A stretch of DNA of 64,000 nt. It comes from Frateuria flava (GTDB taxonomy: Bacteria; Pseudomonadota; Gammaproteobacteria; Xanthomonadales; Rhodanobacteraceae). Both the position numbers and the translations under genes were made by a program. Below the pieces are notes generated by a model that searched no databases, was not told where the DNA came from, and saw only the letters and a program-made list of their open reading frames with translations. The stretch covers positions 1-64,000 of the forward strand of contig NZ_JAGJRS010000013.1 in assembly GCF_017837635.1 (NCBI RefSeq). Direction: 5' to 3'. Below are positions 1 to 9,095 of the stretch, piece after piece (the first letter of the stretch is position 1; every line of letters begins with the position of its first letter).

Positions 1-63
1 GGGCCATCACGTACCATCCATCCTCAGGTCTCGCTAAGACCGCGGGGCAAAATCAGAGTTTCC

Positions 64-597
64 CTAAAACGGAATGTCGTCGTCGTCGAAGCCGCCGCTG
101 CTCTCGGCCGGCGCCGGGGCATTCTGGCGCGGCGCATTGCCGTAGTCGTTGCCGCCGCGGGACTGCCCGCCGCCGTAGCCACCACCCTGCCGCTGGCCGC
201 CGCCCTGCGGCCGCTCGCGGAAGCCGCCACCGCCACCGCCGGCACCGCCGCCTTCACCGCCCATGCCGCCAAGCATCTGCATGTCGTTGGCGATGATGTC
301 GGTGGAGTACTTCTCCACACCGCTCTTGTCGGTGTACTTGTCGGTGCGCAGCGAGCCTTCGATGTAGACCTGGCGGCCCTTCTTCAGATACTCGCCGGCG
401 ATCTCGGCGAGCTTGCCGAACAGCTTCACGCGGTGCCATTCGGTGCGCTCCTGGCGCTCGCCGGACTGCTTGTCGGTCCACTGCTCGGAAGTGGCCACGC
501 TCAGGCTGCACACCGCGGTGCCGCCGCCGGTGTAGCGCACCTCCGGATCGGCGCCCAGGTTGCCGACGATGATGACCTTGTTGATGCCGCGTGCCAT
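64..597 (-). CDS. ssb: Single-stranded DNA-binding protein
   Basis: Binds and protects single-stranded DNA in replication, repair and recombination, and recruits partners through its C-terminal tip. The 177-residue product opens [15 protein letters not shown], has a complete OB fold over about residues 1-112, then a long Gly/Gln/Arg-rich linker (about 113-168) and the acidic tail DDDDIPF, the hallmark of bacterial SSB. The ATG at 597 is chosen because the OB fold starts there and a GAGGAA ribosome site lies about 8 nt upstream; the frame stays open far beyond, but that sequence is low-complexity. Divergent from the secreted protein that begins at 796; a TATGAT-like -10 for ssb could lie at 679-684. 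In Xanthomonads ssb usually sits near an MFS gene, as here. Confidence 0.97.
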   Translation of the reverse strand: MARGINKVIIVGNLGADPEVRYTGGGTAVCSLSVATSEQWTDKQSGERQERTEWHRVKLFGKLAEIAGEYLKKGRQVYIEGSLRTDKYTDKSGVEKYSTDIIANDMQMLGGMGGEGGGAGGGGGGFRERPQGGGQRQGGGYGGGQSRGGNDYGNAPRQNAPAPAESSGGFDDDDIPF

Positions 598-795
598 GGA
601 AATTCCTCGCTTTGCTGGCGGCCGGCGCACGCCCGCCTCGTCATGGGTTCCGCCGGGCTCGCCGGCGGCTCGACCCCTATCATAGCTTCCCGCCAAGGCT
701 GCGCGCGCCGGCCGCTGTCCGCATCCACCCCGGCGTGTTGACCGTATCTGCCTGCATGCCGGTCCGCCGGCGACCCTGGGCCGCCGGAGACCGCC

Positions 796-1590
796 TTGCC
801 AACGTTTCGCACCCTGCCCCGCCTCGCCCTGGGCCTGTGCCTGGCCCTGCCGCTGGCGAGGGCATTCGGCGCCACGCCCGCCGTCCACCTCGAAGCCCGC
901 GCTTACGCCGACGATGGCCACCTGCTCTACCGCGAATCGCACTGGATCTTTGCCACGGCGGAGGGACGCACCCGCCTGGTGCTCTATCGCTGCCCCGATG
1001 GCGAGCCGTTCGCGCGCAAGTGGGTGCGCGACCATGGCCGGCCGACGTCGCCCGATGTCGACCTGGAGGACGCGCGCCGCGGCTACCGCGAAGGCGTGCG
1101 CCGGCGCGCGGACGGCCGGCGCGAGGTGTTCGTGCGCCGCGATGCCGGCAGCGCCGAGCGCAGCGCGCTGCTGGACGACGCACCCGCACCGGTGATCGAC
1201 GCAGGCTTCGATGCCTTCCTGCGCGCGCAATGGAACCTCGACCCGGACACCGGCCTGAGCGCGCCCTTCCTGCTGCCCAGCCGGCTCGGCACGCTCGACT
1301 TGAAGGTGCGCCGCCTGCCGGACCAGGTGATCGACGGCCGCCCGGTACGGCGTTTCCGGCTGGGGCTCGACAGCCTGGTCGGCTTCGCCCTGCCGCATCT
1401 GGACGTGGCCTACGACGCGCGCAGCCGGGCACTCTGGCGATTCCGCGGTATCGCCAACATCCGGAACGTCGCGGGGCGCAACCTGAGCGTCCGTACCGAC
1501 TTCGCACCGCCCGAGCCGATCGACGACGCCAGCGCCGCCGTGCAGGACGCCGCGCGCCAACCCCTGACGGGCCGCTGCCCGCTGCGCTGA
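796..1590 (+). CDS. Secreted protein of unknown function
   Basis: I do not recognise a family. The 264-residue protein begins with a clear Sec signal peptide (basic [10 protein letters not shown], hydrophobic [14 protein letters not shown], cleavage near AFGA-TP), so it is periplasmic or secreted. The mature part is rich in charged residues and beta-prone sequence, with no membrane segment and only two cysteines, which lie far apart. The start is a TTG codon, with GGAGA 5 nt upstream at 786-790; no ATG fits the signal peptide. Its stop (1588-1590) abuts the stop of the convergent DedA-rhodanese gene with no gap. Transcription probably starts in the 598-795 gap shared with ssb. Confidence 0.7.
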   Translation: MPTFRTLPRLALGLCLALPLARAFGATPAVHLEARAYADDGHLLYRESHWIFATAEGRTRLVLYRCPDGEPFARKWVRDHGRPTSPDVDLEDARRGYREGVRRRADGRREVFVRRDAGSAERSALLDDAPAPVIDAGFDAFLRAQWNLDPDTGLSAPFLLPSRLGTLDLKVRRLPDQVIDGRPVRRFRLGLDSLVGFALPHLDVAYDARSRALWRFRGIANIRNVAGRNLSVRTDFAPPEPIDDASAAVQDAARQPLTGRCPLR

Positions 1591-2598
1591 TCAGAGCGCC
1601 GGCGTGGCGTGCCGCGGCGGCAGGACCGCGAGAGGACCGACGACCTGGCCGGCGGCGACCCACGCATCGAGCCCGCCGCGCAGCGGACGCACGCGCCGGT
1701 AGCCCTGCGCCATCAGGAGCTGCGCCGCACGGGCAGCCGACACTTCGTTGGGGCAGTTGCAGTAGAGCACCAGCTCGCGCTCGCGCGGCACGTCCGCCAG
1801 CACGGCGTCCAGCGCCAGCGGATCGAAGGCCAGCGCGCCCGGGATCGCGCGGTCGTCGAGCTGGCGCGATCCGGCCGCGCGCACGTCGAACACCAGCGGC
1901 GGCCGCGCCGAGCGCAGTGCCTGCGCCAGCTCGTCCACCTCGATCCGGGCCATGCGCAAGGCCACCAGCAGGCGCCGGCGCTGCCACCACTTGAAAAGGA
2001 TGTAGAGCGCGAGCATCGCGCCCAGCAGTTGCAGGGCCAGCGCCCCGGTGCCCTCGAGCGCCCCGAGCACGCGCTCCACCCCGTCGGAGAACGCATAGCC
2101 CAGCACCACCGCGACGCCGGCCCAGAGCAACGAACCGAGCGCGTCGAACAGCAGGAACCACCGCGGCGGCAGGCCCATCGCGCCCACCAGCGGCGGCGCC
2201 ACCGTCGACAGCCCCGGCACGAACTTGGCCACCAGCAGCACCGGTGCGCGCCAGCGCTGGAAGCGCAGCTCCGATTGCCTCACGCAGGAGTCGGGCGACA
2301 GCGAGATGCGGCACAACGTGCGCATCACCCCCGCGCCGTAGCGTCGGCCGGCGGCGTACCAGGCGAAGTCGCTGAGCAGGCACCCGGCCAGCGCCACCAG
2401 CAGCACGCCCCCCAACGGCAGCTTGCCGGCCGCGGCCAGCGCGCCGGCCACCACCAGCGTCGGCACGGCCGGCAGCGGCAGCCCGGCCTGCTCGACCAGC
2501 ACGTTGAGGAAGACCAGCAGCAGGCCGTATTCGGCGATCAGCGCGACGATCTGGTGGGCCACGGGCAGGCTCGCCTGGACAGGGATGCCGCGCCACAT
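1591..2598 (-). CDS. DedA-family membrane protein fused to a rhodanese domain
   Basis: A two-domain protein of 335 residues. Residues about 15-215 are a DedA/SNARE-associated (VTT) domain: hydrophobic segments, the amphipathic FVPGLSTVAPPLVGAMG region and a basic RFQRWR loop. DedA proteins act in proton-dependent membrane homeostasis and lipid-carrier flipping. Residues about 225-330 form a rhodanese domain with the active-site loop YCNCPNEVSAA, a sulfurtransferase variant common in this fusion. The start is uncertain: ATG 2598 lacks a ribosome site, while GTG 2562 has AGGCGAG about 7 nt upstream. Translation from further upstream would overlap the MFS gene. The same-strand MFS gene ends 76 bp upstream, so the two may be co-transcribed. 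Confidence 0.88.
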   Translation of the reverse strand: MWRGIPVQASLPVAHQIVALIAEYGLLLVFLNVLVEQAGLPLPAVPTLVVAGALAAAGKLPLGGVLLVALAGCLLSDFAWYAAGRRYGAGVMRTLCRISLSPDSCVRQSELRFQRWRAPVLLVAKFVPGLSTVAPPLVGAMGLPPRWFLLFDALGSLLWAGVAVVLGYAFSDGVERVLGALEGTGALALQLLGAMLALYILFKWWQRRRLLVALRMARIEVDELAQALRSARPPLVFDVRAAGSRQLDDRAIPGALAFDPLALDAVLADVPRERELVLYCNCPNEVSAARAAQLLMAQGYRRVRPLRGGLDAWVAAGQVVGPLAVLPPRHATPAL

Positions 2599-2674
2599 GG
2601 GGGCGGCCACGGCGTGGCGCAATCCCGGGAAGTCGGCGGACGCAAAGCGGCCGAAAAGGACTGTCGCCGGCGTC

Positions 2675-3895
2675 CTACTGCCCCGGGCTTCCGGCGGCGG
2701 CTGCCTGCTCGGCCGCGCTGCGCGCGGCGATGCGCCGGGCACCGAACGCCACCAGCGGCAACCACAGCAGCGTGGTCGCCGCCGCGCAGAGGAACACGCC
2801 GCTCACGCCCAGCCGGCCCAGCGCGATGCCGCCGATGGCGCCGCCGACGAAGGCGCCGATGAACTGGCTGGTCGAGTACGCGCCCATCGCCGCACCGCGC
2901 AGGTGCGCCGGCGCCAGCCGCGAGACCAGGCTGGGCAATGCCGCCTCCAGCAGGTTGAACGCCGAGAAGAACGCCGCGGCCGAGACGCCGAGCCAGGCCA
3001 GATGCCCGCCCGACTGCGCAAAGCCGAGCAACGCCAGCCCGATGGCCGCCACGCACACCAGCACGATGCGCAGGCTCTGGCCGATCTCCTTCATGCGGTG
3101 CATCGTGGCGCCCATCACCAGCGCGGCGATCGTCATCACCGGCAGATAGAGCTCCCAATGCCGCTGCACCGGCAGATGCAGCCGCTCGGCCAGCAGCAGC
3201 GGCAGGCCGACGAAACTCGCCGTCAGCAGCAGGTGCAGGAAGAACACCGAGCCGTTGAGCACGAGCAGCCGGCCGTCGCGCAGCATCGCCAGCACGCCGC
3301 CGAGGCTCGCCGCGGCGGGCGCCTTCGCACGCTGCGGCGTGGGTACGATCAGCCACAGCAGCACCAGCGAGGCCAATGCCAGTATCGAGGTGGCGCCGAA
3401 CAGCCCGGGCAGCCCGGCCACCGCCTCCAACGGCGGCCCCAGGATTAGTGCCAGCAGGAACGCCACGCCGATCGACACGCCGATGATGCCCATCACCTTG
3501 CCGCGCTGGTCCTCGCGGGTGAGGTCGGCGGCGAGCGCGGTGCCTGCGCCGGCCACCGCGCCCATGCCCTGCAGCGCGCGGCCGGCCACGATCCCCATCA
3601 GCGTGTGCGACATCGCCGCCACCAGCCCGCCGACGGCAAAGATCAGCAGGCCGATGGTGATCGCCGGCTTGCGCCCGATCCGGTCCGACAACAGGCCCAG
3701 CGGGATCTGCAGCAGCACCTGGCCCAGCCCGTACACGCCCAGCGCCAGGCCGATCAGCAGGCCGCTGGCGTCGGGCATCTGCTTCGCGTAGAGCGAGAAC
3801 ACCGGCATGATCAGGAACAGCCCGAACAGGCGCAGGCTGATGACGCAGGCCAGGGTCAGCGCACTGCGGCGCTCGAGGGGCGAGAGCTTGCTCAC
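2675..3895 (-). CDS. MFS transporter, YajR-like
   Basis: A 406-residue major facilitator protein with twelve predicted membrane segments and the motif-A signature DRIGRKP in the loop after segment 2, which marks H+-coupled drug/sugar-type MFS carriers. The overall sequence (MSKLSPLERRSALTL..., SLYAKQMPDASG) resembles E. coli YajR. E. coli YajR carries a C-terminal cytoplasmic YAM domain of about 60 residues; this protein ends just after segment 12 and lacks it. The substrate is unknown. The ATG at 3895 starts 33 nt from a TATAAT box on the minus strand (3928-3933), divergent from the ispB promoter. Confidence 0.88.
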   Translation of the reverse strand: MSKLSPLERRSALTLACVISLRLFGLFLIMPVFSLYAKQMPDASGLLIGLALGVYGLGQVLLQIPLGLLSDRIGRKPAITIGLLIFAVGGLVAAMSHTLMGIVAGRALQGMGAVAGAGTALAADLTREDQRGKVMGIIGVSIGVAFLLALILGPPLEAVAGLPGLFGATSILALASLVLLWLIVPTPQRAKAPAAASLGGVLAMLRDGRLLVLNGSVFFLHLLLTASFVGLPLLLAERLHLPVQRHWELYLPVMTIAALVMGATMHRMKEIGQSLRIVLVCVAAIGLALLGFAQSGGHLAWLGVSAAAFFSAFNLLEAALPSLVSRLAPAHLRGAAMGAYSTSQFIGAFVGGAIGGIALGRLGVSGVFLCAAATTLLWLPLVAFGARRIAARSAAEQAAAAGSPGQ

Positions 3896-3927
3896 CGGAA
3901 GGGGAACGGGCGGGAAGTCATCGGCCC

Positions 3928-3933
3928 ATTATA
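3928..3933 (-). promoter_or_regulatory. -10 box for the MFS gene
   Basis: A perfect TATAAT on the minus strand, 32 nt before the MFS start codon. No convincing -35 hexamer is visible at the right distance. It is back to back with the ispB -10 box about 65 bp away. Confidence 0.5.
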
Positions 3934-3998
3934 GGGATCGCCTCGGAATGCCCGGTTGCGGCGCCATGTCGCGCCGCCGCACACGGCAGAGCTGGCCC

Positions 3999-4004
3999 TA
4001 TAAT
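3999..4004 (+). promoter_or_regulatory. -10 box for ispB
   Basis: A perfect TATAAT, 25 nt before the ispB ATG. The predicted start of transcription is near 4011, giving a leader of about 20 nt. The -35 region is weak. Confidence 0.6.
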
Positions 4005-4029
4005 CGCCCGTCTTGCCACCCGGACGCCC

Positions 4030-5031
4030 ATGCAACCGATGCCCGCCGACGCCAGCCGAACCGCCGACTTCGCCGCCGTGCGTGAACTGGCCGCCGCCGA
4101 CATGCAGCGCGTGGACGCGCTGATCCGTGCGCGGCTGGCCTCCGACGTGGTGCTGATCAACCAGATCGCCGACCACATCATCGCCGGCGGCGGCAAGCGC
4201 CTGCGCCCGATGCTGCACGTGCTGGCCGCCGGCGCCGCCGGCTACGCGGGCGCGCAGCACATCAAGCTGGCTGCGGTGATCGAATTCATCCATACCTCTA
4301 CCCTGCTGCACGACGACGTGGTCGACGAGTCCGACCTGCGTCGTGGCCGCAAGACCGCCAACGCGCTATGGGGCAACGCCGCCAGCGTGCTGGTCGGCGA
4401 CTTCCTCTATTCGCGCTCGTTCCAACTGATGGTGGAACTGGACGACATGCGCGTAATGCGCATCCTGGCCGATACGACCAACACGATCGCCGAGGGCGAA
4501 GTCCTGCAACTGCTCAACATCGGCAACGCCGACGTGGACGAAGCGGCGTACCTGGCGGTGATCGAGCGCAAGACCGCGGTGCTGTTCGCCGCCGCGACCG
4601 AGCTGGGTGGCCTGCTCGGCGGCCTGCCGACCGACCAGGTCGCCGCGTTGCGCCGCTTTGGGCTGGAACTGGGCTACGCCTTCCAGATCGCCGACGACCT
4701 GCTCGACTACACCAGCGACGCCGACACCCTGGGCAAGAACATCGGCGACGACCTGGCCGAGGGCAAGCCGACGCTGCCGGTGATCTACGCCCTGAAGCAG
4801 GCCACGGCCGACGAAACGCAGGCGATGCGCCAGGCCATCGAACACGGCGACCTCACCGCGCTGGACCGCGTGCTCGCCACCATCCGCCGCAGCGGTGCGC
4901 TGGAACGCACGCACGAGCGCGCCGTGGCGCACGCCGAGGCCGCCCGCGCCGCGCTGGCGGTGCTGCCCGCCACGCCCTATCGCGAGGCGCTGGATGCACT
5001 GGCCGCCTACGCGGTCGAGCGCAGCGCCTAA
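4030..5031 (+). CDS. ispB: Octaprenyl diphosphate synthase (long-chain polyprenyl synthase)
   Basis: Elongates farnesyl diphosphate with isopentenyl diphosphate to make the ubiquinone side chain. The 333-residue protein carries both aspartate-rich motifs of trans-prenyl synthases: HDDVVDESDLRRG (first DDxxD, about residue 96) and IADDLLDY (second, about residue 222), plus the GGGKRLRP substrate-binding loop. Length matches E. coli IspB (323). The product feeds the same pathway as the two ubiquinone hydroxylases at 9.1-11.5 kb. The ATG at 4030 follows a TATAAT promoter and opens the conserved frame; a second in-frame ATG at 4039 is also possible. Monocistronic by position. Confidence 0.96.
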   Translation: MQPMPADASRTADFAAVRELAAADMQRVDALIRARLASDVVLINQIADHIIAGGGKRLRPMLHVLAAGAAGYAGAQHIKLAAVIEFIHTSTLLHDDVVDESDLRRGRKTANALWGNAASVLVGDFLYSRSFQLMVELDDMRVMRILADTTNTIAEGEVLQLLNIGNADVDEAAYLAVIERKTAVLFAAATELGGLLGGLPTDQVAALRRFGLELGYAFQIADDLLDYTSDADTLGKNIGDDLAEGKPTLPVIYALKQATADETQAMRQAIEHGDLTALDRVLATIRRSGALERTHERAVAHAEAARAALAVLPATPYREALDALAAYAVERSA

Positions 5032-5112
5032 GCCGCCCGTGCCGCGCGCCTGGCCGACCGCTTCCGCGGGCCGCGCCCGGCGCCGGTGTTCAAGCCGTCC
5101 GCGCTTCGGCCG

Positions 5113-6648
5113 ATGACGGCCCCGATGCCCTCCTCACGCCCCCTCCGTTGGCTGACCCTCGCGCTGCTGGGGCTGGCGCTGCTGCTGCCCGCGACGACCG
5201 TTGCCGCGGCCCCGGCCGCCGACTGGTCGCACTGGGACAGCCTGGCCTTCGAGCACCTCACCGTGCGCGCGGGCCTGCCGCACGCCACCACCACCGCGTT
5301 CGCGCAGGACCGCGACGGCCTGATCTGGATCGGCACCTTCGGCGGGCTGGTGCGCTACGACGGCTACCGCGTGCAGGTGTTCCGCCAGTCCGGCCCCGGC
5401 GGCCTGCCGGACAACTACATCCGCGCGCTGCAGGCCGCGCCCGACGGCAGCCTGATCGTCGGCACCTCCGCCGGCGGGCTGGCCCGTTTCGACCCGCGCG
5501 ACAACCGCTTCTCCACCTACGACGCCTCGCCTGCCCACGGCACCGGCCCGCACGTCCTCACCCTGGCCCCGGACGGCGCGGGCGGTTTCTGGGTCGGCGG
5601 ACAGGACGGGCTCAGCCACCTGCGCAACGACCTGCGAACGATCGAGCGCCCATCGGCCGACGCCGGCCTGCCGGCAGACATGGCAGTGTTCGCCGTGCGC
5701 CAGGACCGGCGCGGCAACCTGTGGGTCGGCAGCGGCCAGGGCCTGTACCTGCGGCGCGCCGGCACGACGCAGTTCGTGCGGTTCCATGGCGACGATGCCG
5801 CGGCCAGGCCGGTGCTGGACGAGGACATCTGGGCACTGCGCGAGGATGCGGCCGGCAACCTGTGGGTCGGCAGTGGCACCCGCGGCGTGGCGGTGATCGA
5901 CCGGCAGGGCCACGCGCGCGTGCCGCCCGGGCTCGACGGCGGCGCGCCGGCGATCCAGCACCGCACCATCCGCGACCTGCTGGCGGGGCCGGATGGCCGG
6001 TTGTGGATCGCCACCGACGGCGTGGGCGTGGCCGTGTACGACGTCCATCACGGCACGCTGGACATCCTGCGCCACGACAACGCGCGCCCGGGCTCGCTGG
6101 GCGGCAACATCGTGCGGGCGCTGTTTCTGGACCGCTCCAGCGGCCTGTGGGCGGCCACCGAGATCGACGCCTCACGCTGCGACACGCGCCCGACCATCGT
6201 GCACACGCTGGACGGCCTGGCGCTGTTCGGCCGCCAGGACGCCACCCTCGACGAGAACGTGCGCAGCGTCCATACCGACCGCCAGGGCGCGATCTGGCTC
6301 GGCTTCAACCGCGGCCGCCTCGCCCGCGTCGACCCGGCCAGCGGGCAGATCCGCCTGCTGATCCTGGACGGCGCGCAGCAGGACCAGGACGTGCGCGCGA
6401 TCGACACGTTGCCGGACGGGCGCATCGTGGCCGGCGCGCGCGGGCTGGTCACCATCGACCCGGTGTCGCTGGCGATCCGACCGTGGTCGGTCGACGGCCT
6501 CGACACGCGCCCGGTCCTGGCGCTGCGCACCTGGCGCGACGCGTTGCTGGTCGGCACCTACAACGGTCTTTACCGGATCGACCGCACCGGGCACGTCACG
6601 CATTACCGGCACGAACCGGGTGACCCGCGCAGCTTGGTCGACGACTAG
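5113..6648 (+). CDS. Diguanylate cyclase sensor, N-terminal half (split by an in-frame TAG)
   Basis: N-terminal part of a large periplasmic-sensor diguanylate cyclase. It has a signal peptide (LRWLTLALLGLALLLPATTVAAA) followed by a beta-propeller of two-component-regulator type, with repeated blades of the form L..N.IRAL..D..G.LWVGT..G, for example DRDGLIWIGTFGG, DRRGNLWVGSGQG and DAAGNLWVGSGTRG. The frame stops at TAG 6646-6648 inside a blade and stays open for another 507 codons, so this is half of a protein of about 1,020 residues. The stop falls where sister blades have Tyr (LPDNYIRAL, LPQNYAGSV), which fits a TAC/TAT to TAG change. Start ATG 5113 or 5125; neither has a strong ribosome site. 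Alone, the product would be a secreted propeller with no output domain. Confidence 0.8.
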   Translation: MTAPMPSSRPLRWLTLALLGLALLLPATTVAAAPAADWSHWDSLAFEHLTVRAGLPHATTTAFAQDRDGLIWIGTFGGLVRYDGYRVQVFRQSGPGGLPDNYIRALQAAPDGSLIVGTSAGGLARFDPRDNRFSTYDASPAHGTGPHVLTLAPDGAGGFWVGGQDGLSHLRNDLRTIERPSADAGLPADMAVFAVRQDRRGNLWVGSGQGLYLRRAGTTQFVRFHGDDAAARPVLDEDIWALREDAAGNLWVGSGTRGVAVIDRQGHARVPPGLDGGAPAIQHRTIRDLLAGPDGRLWIATDGVGVAVYDVHHGTLDILRHDNARPGSLGGNIVRALFLDRSSGLWAATEIDASRCDTRPTIVHTLDGLALFGRQDATLDENVRSVHTDRQGAIWLGFNRGRLARVDPASGQIRLLILDGAQQDQDVRAIDTLPDGRIVAGARGLVTIDPVSLAIRPWSVDGLDTRPVLALRTWRDALLVGTYNGLYRIDRTGHVTHYRHEPGDPRSLVDD

Positions 6649-8172
6649 GTGCGCAACATCGCCGTGCTGTCCGACGGCAGCGTGTGGATCGCCACCAGCG
6701 GCGGCATCAGCATCCTTCGACCGGATGCAGGCGGGTTCGAAAACCTCGTGCACGAGGATGGCAACCCGGGCAGCCTGCCGCAGAACTACGCCGGCTCCGT
6801 GGTCGAGCTGGGCGGCCGTATCTGGGTCGGCACTTACGGCGGGCTGGCCGCCACGCCGGCGACACCGCCGGGCCCGCACGGCTACCGCTTCACCGTGCTG
6901 CGCGGCAGCGACGGCCTCGGCAGCGACAACGTCGCCAGCGTGCTCGCCGACCGCCTTGGCCGGCTATGGATCGCCACCGCCAGCGGTCTGGCCGTGTACG
7001 AACCGGCGACCGGCCGGATCCGCTCGCTGGGCGCACGCGACGGACTCGGCGCGCGCTTTTACAACCACCGCACCGCCGCGCTGGGCCCCTCCGGCGAGCT
7101 GCTGTTCGGTGGACTGAGCGGACTCACCGTGATCGAACCCACGCCGCAGGTGCGTCCACGCCAGTCGGATGCGCCACTGGCCGTAACCGCGGCACTGCGC
7201 GACGGCAAGCCGCTGCCCTACGCCGCGCTGCCGACCGCACGGCGCCCACTGCCGCTGGACAACGTGCATGCCCTGCGGCTGGGCTTCGCCCTGCTCGACT
7301 ACACCGCCACCGACGACGTGCGTTACCGCTACCGGCTGGAGGGCTTCGACGCCCAGTGGACCGAACTGGAGGCCGGCGTGCCGCCATCGGCGGCGTACAC
7401 GAATCTGCCCGGCGGCAACTACCGCCTGTGGCTGCGGGCGGACATCCCCGGACTGCACGCACGCACCGTGCAGGACGTGATCCCGCTGGAAGTACGTGGC
7501 CGCTGGTACGAACGAGGCGGGGTGCGCATCGTGCTGGGCCTGCTCGGCGTGGCGCTGGTCTACCTGCTGGTGCGCCTGCGCACCCGCTACCTGCTGGCCC
7601 GTGCCGACCGCCTCGCGCAACTGGTGCAGGAGCGCACACACGAATTGCAGGAAGCCAACGAGCGGCTCAACCGGCTGGCCAGCGTCGACGAACTGACCGG
7701 CCTGCTCAACCGGCGCGAGCTGATGCGCCAGCTCGAACTCGCGCACGAGACCGCGCAGCGCACGGGCGCGCCGCTGTCGATCCTCATGCTCGACCTGGAC
7801 GCGTTCAAGGCGCTCAACGACACCCATGGCCACCAGGCCGGTGATGCCGCGCTCCGCGGCGCGGCACAGCGTGTCGCCGCGCTGTGCCGCAGGGACGACC
7901 GGCTCGGTCGCTACGGCGGCGAGGAACTGATGGTGGTGATGCAGGGCGCGGACCTGGCCGCGGCCGCGCAGCGGGCCGAAGCGATGCGCTCGGCGATCGA
8001 AGCCATGGAGGTCGACCATGACGACCATTGCCTGCGCCTGACCGCCAGCATCGGGGCCGCGCAGCTCAAGCCGGGCGAACGCACGCACGAGCTGATCGCG
8101 CGCGCCGATGCGCGGCTGTACCGGGCCAAGCGGGAGGGCCGCAACCGCGTCGCGGCCTCGCACGTTTCCTAG
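6649..8172 (+). CDS. Diguanylate cyclase sensor, C-terminal half with GGDEF-type domain
   Basis: Continues the 5113-6648 frame directly after the TAG; its first codon is GTG. It holds the last propeller blades (LWIATASGLAVYEP), a Y_Y_Y domain (about residues 190-285, with YRYRLEGFD and YTNLPGGNYRL), one membrane segment (about 295-315, VLGLLGVALVYLLVRL), a short coiled coil (RADRLAQLVQERTHELQEANERL, split by the run limit: RADRLAQLVQ then ERTHELQEAN) and a GGDEF domain with the active-site variant YGGEEL and an RxxD inhibitory site (RRDD). The GGDEF domain would make cyclic di-GMP in the cytoplasm. If translated separately from GTG 6649 it lacks the signal peptide and most of the sensor; no ribosome site is evident. 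Most likely a pseudogene half, unless the stop is a sequencing error or is read through. Confidence 0.8.
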   Translation: MRNIAVLSDGSVWIATSGGISILRPDAGGFENLVHEDGNPGSLPQNYAGSVVELGGRIWVGTYGGLAATPATPPGPHGYRFTVLRGSDGLGSDNVASVLADRLGRLWIATASGLAVYEPATGRIRSLGARDGLGARFYNHRTAALGPSGELLFGGLSGLTVIEPTPQVRPRQSDAPLAVTAALRDGKPLPYAALPTARRPLPLDNVHALRLGFALLDYTATDDVRYRYRLEGFDAQWTELEAGVPPSAAYTNLPGGNYRLWLRADIPGLHARTVQDVIPLEVRGRWYERGGVRIVLGLLGVALVYLLVRLRTRYLLARADRLAQLVQERTHELQEANERLNRLASVDELTGLLNRRELMRQLELAHETAQRTGAPLSILMLDLDAFKALNDTHGHQAGDAALRGAAQRVAALCRRDDRLGRYGGEELMVVMQGADLAAAAQRAEAMRSAIEAMEVDHDDHCLRLTASIGAAQLKPGERTHELIARADARLYRAKREGRNRVAASHVS

Positions 8173-8242
8173 GGACGACTCCAGCCCACCCGCCCGCTGC
8201 GCGAACCGGTAACGCAGAAACCCGCCCCCACGATCAACCCGA

Positions 8243-9025
8243 CTACGGCCGGTGGGCGAATGCCGCGTCCAGCCAGTCGTGCATCATGCGGTAGCTGCGC
8301 GCCGCGGCGCGGGCGTCGTACTTGCAGCCGGGCGCGCTTTCACCCACTTCGGTGAAGCAGTGCACCGCGTTGCCGAGCACCACGAACTGCCAGTCGGCCT
8401 CGCTGGCGCGCATCTCGTCCATGAACGCGCCGGCATCCGGCATCGTGCCCTTGTCGTCGGCGCCGTTGATGGCGAGCACGCGCGCCTTGAACTGGTCCGG
8501 CAGCGCCGGCTTGCCGGCCTCCAGGGCGCCATGGAAGGACACCACCGCCGCGACGTCCGCGCCGCTGCGGGCGAGGTCCAGCACCGCCGAGCCACCGAAG
8601 CAGAAGCCGATCGCGGCGAGCTTGCCGGTGTCCAGCGGCGCCGTGCCGGCCTGCGCCTTCAGTTGCGCCAGCGCCGTATTGATGCGATGGCGCATCAGCG
8701 CGCGGTCGGCATAGAGCGGCTGCACCGCGGCCTTCGCCTCATCGTTGTTGGTCGGGCGCACGTCCTGCCCGTACATGTCGGTGAGCAGGATCACGTACTG
8801 CTTGCCGGCGATCATCTCGGCCTTGCTGATCGCCTCATCGTTCACGCCGTACCAGTTGGGCACCATCACCAGGCCCGGGCGCTTGCCGGCGCCGGCATCG
8901 TCGTAGACCAGCACGCTGTGGAAGCGGGTGCCGCCATCGGTCCACTCGACCGACCGATGCACCATCTTCGCCTGGGCGGCGAAGGCCAGGGGAAGCGAAA
9001 GCAGGGCGAACAGGATGCGACGCAT
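8243..9025 (-). CDS. Secreted dienelactone hydrolase family protein
   Basis: An alpha/beta hydrolase of 260 residues. A signal peptide (MRRILFALLSLPLAFAAQAK) is followed by the DLH fold with the Cys-Asp-His triad: GFCFGGS (Cys142), INGADDKG (Asp190 or 191) and NAVHCFT (His222). Cytoplasmic dienelactone hydrolases open the lactone ring in chlorocatechol breakdown, but periplasmic members like this usually have unknown substrates, and no aromatic-degradation genes are nearby. The ATG at 9025 has a strong GGAGG 8 nt upstream. The same-strand ubiquinone gene ends 70 bp upstream, so co-transcription is possible. Confidence 0.9.
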   Translation of the reverse strand: MRRILFALLSLPLAFAAQAKMVHRSVEWTDGGTRFHSVLVYDDAGAGKRPGLVMVPNWYGVNDEAISKAEMIAGKQYVILLTDMYGQDVRPTNNDEAKAAVQPLYADRALMRHRINTALAQLKAQAGTAPLDTGKLAAIGFCFGGSAVLDLARSGADVAAVVSFHGALEAGKPALPDQFKARVLAINGADDKGTMPDAGAFMDEMRASEADWQFVVLGNAVHCFTEVGESAPGCKYDARAAARSYRMMHDWLDAAFAHRP

Positions 9026-9095
9026 GGCGACGGCCTCCGGTGGGGTGAGGTGGCGCTCCGCGCCGGTCTCCGCGGCGTCCGGCCGCGGCGTGGAA

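Noticed and set aside
64-1560. A 498-codon frame extending ssb upstream
   Set aside because: Only the last 177 codons match SSB; the rest is antisense to the secreted protein and low in complexity.
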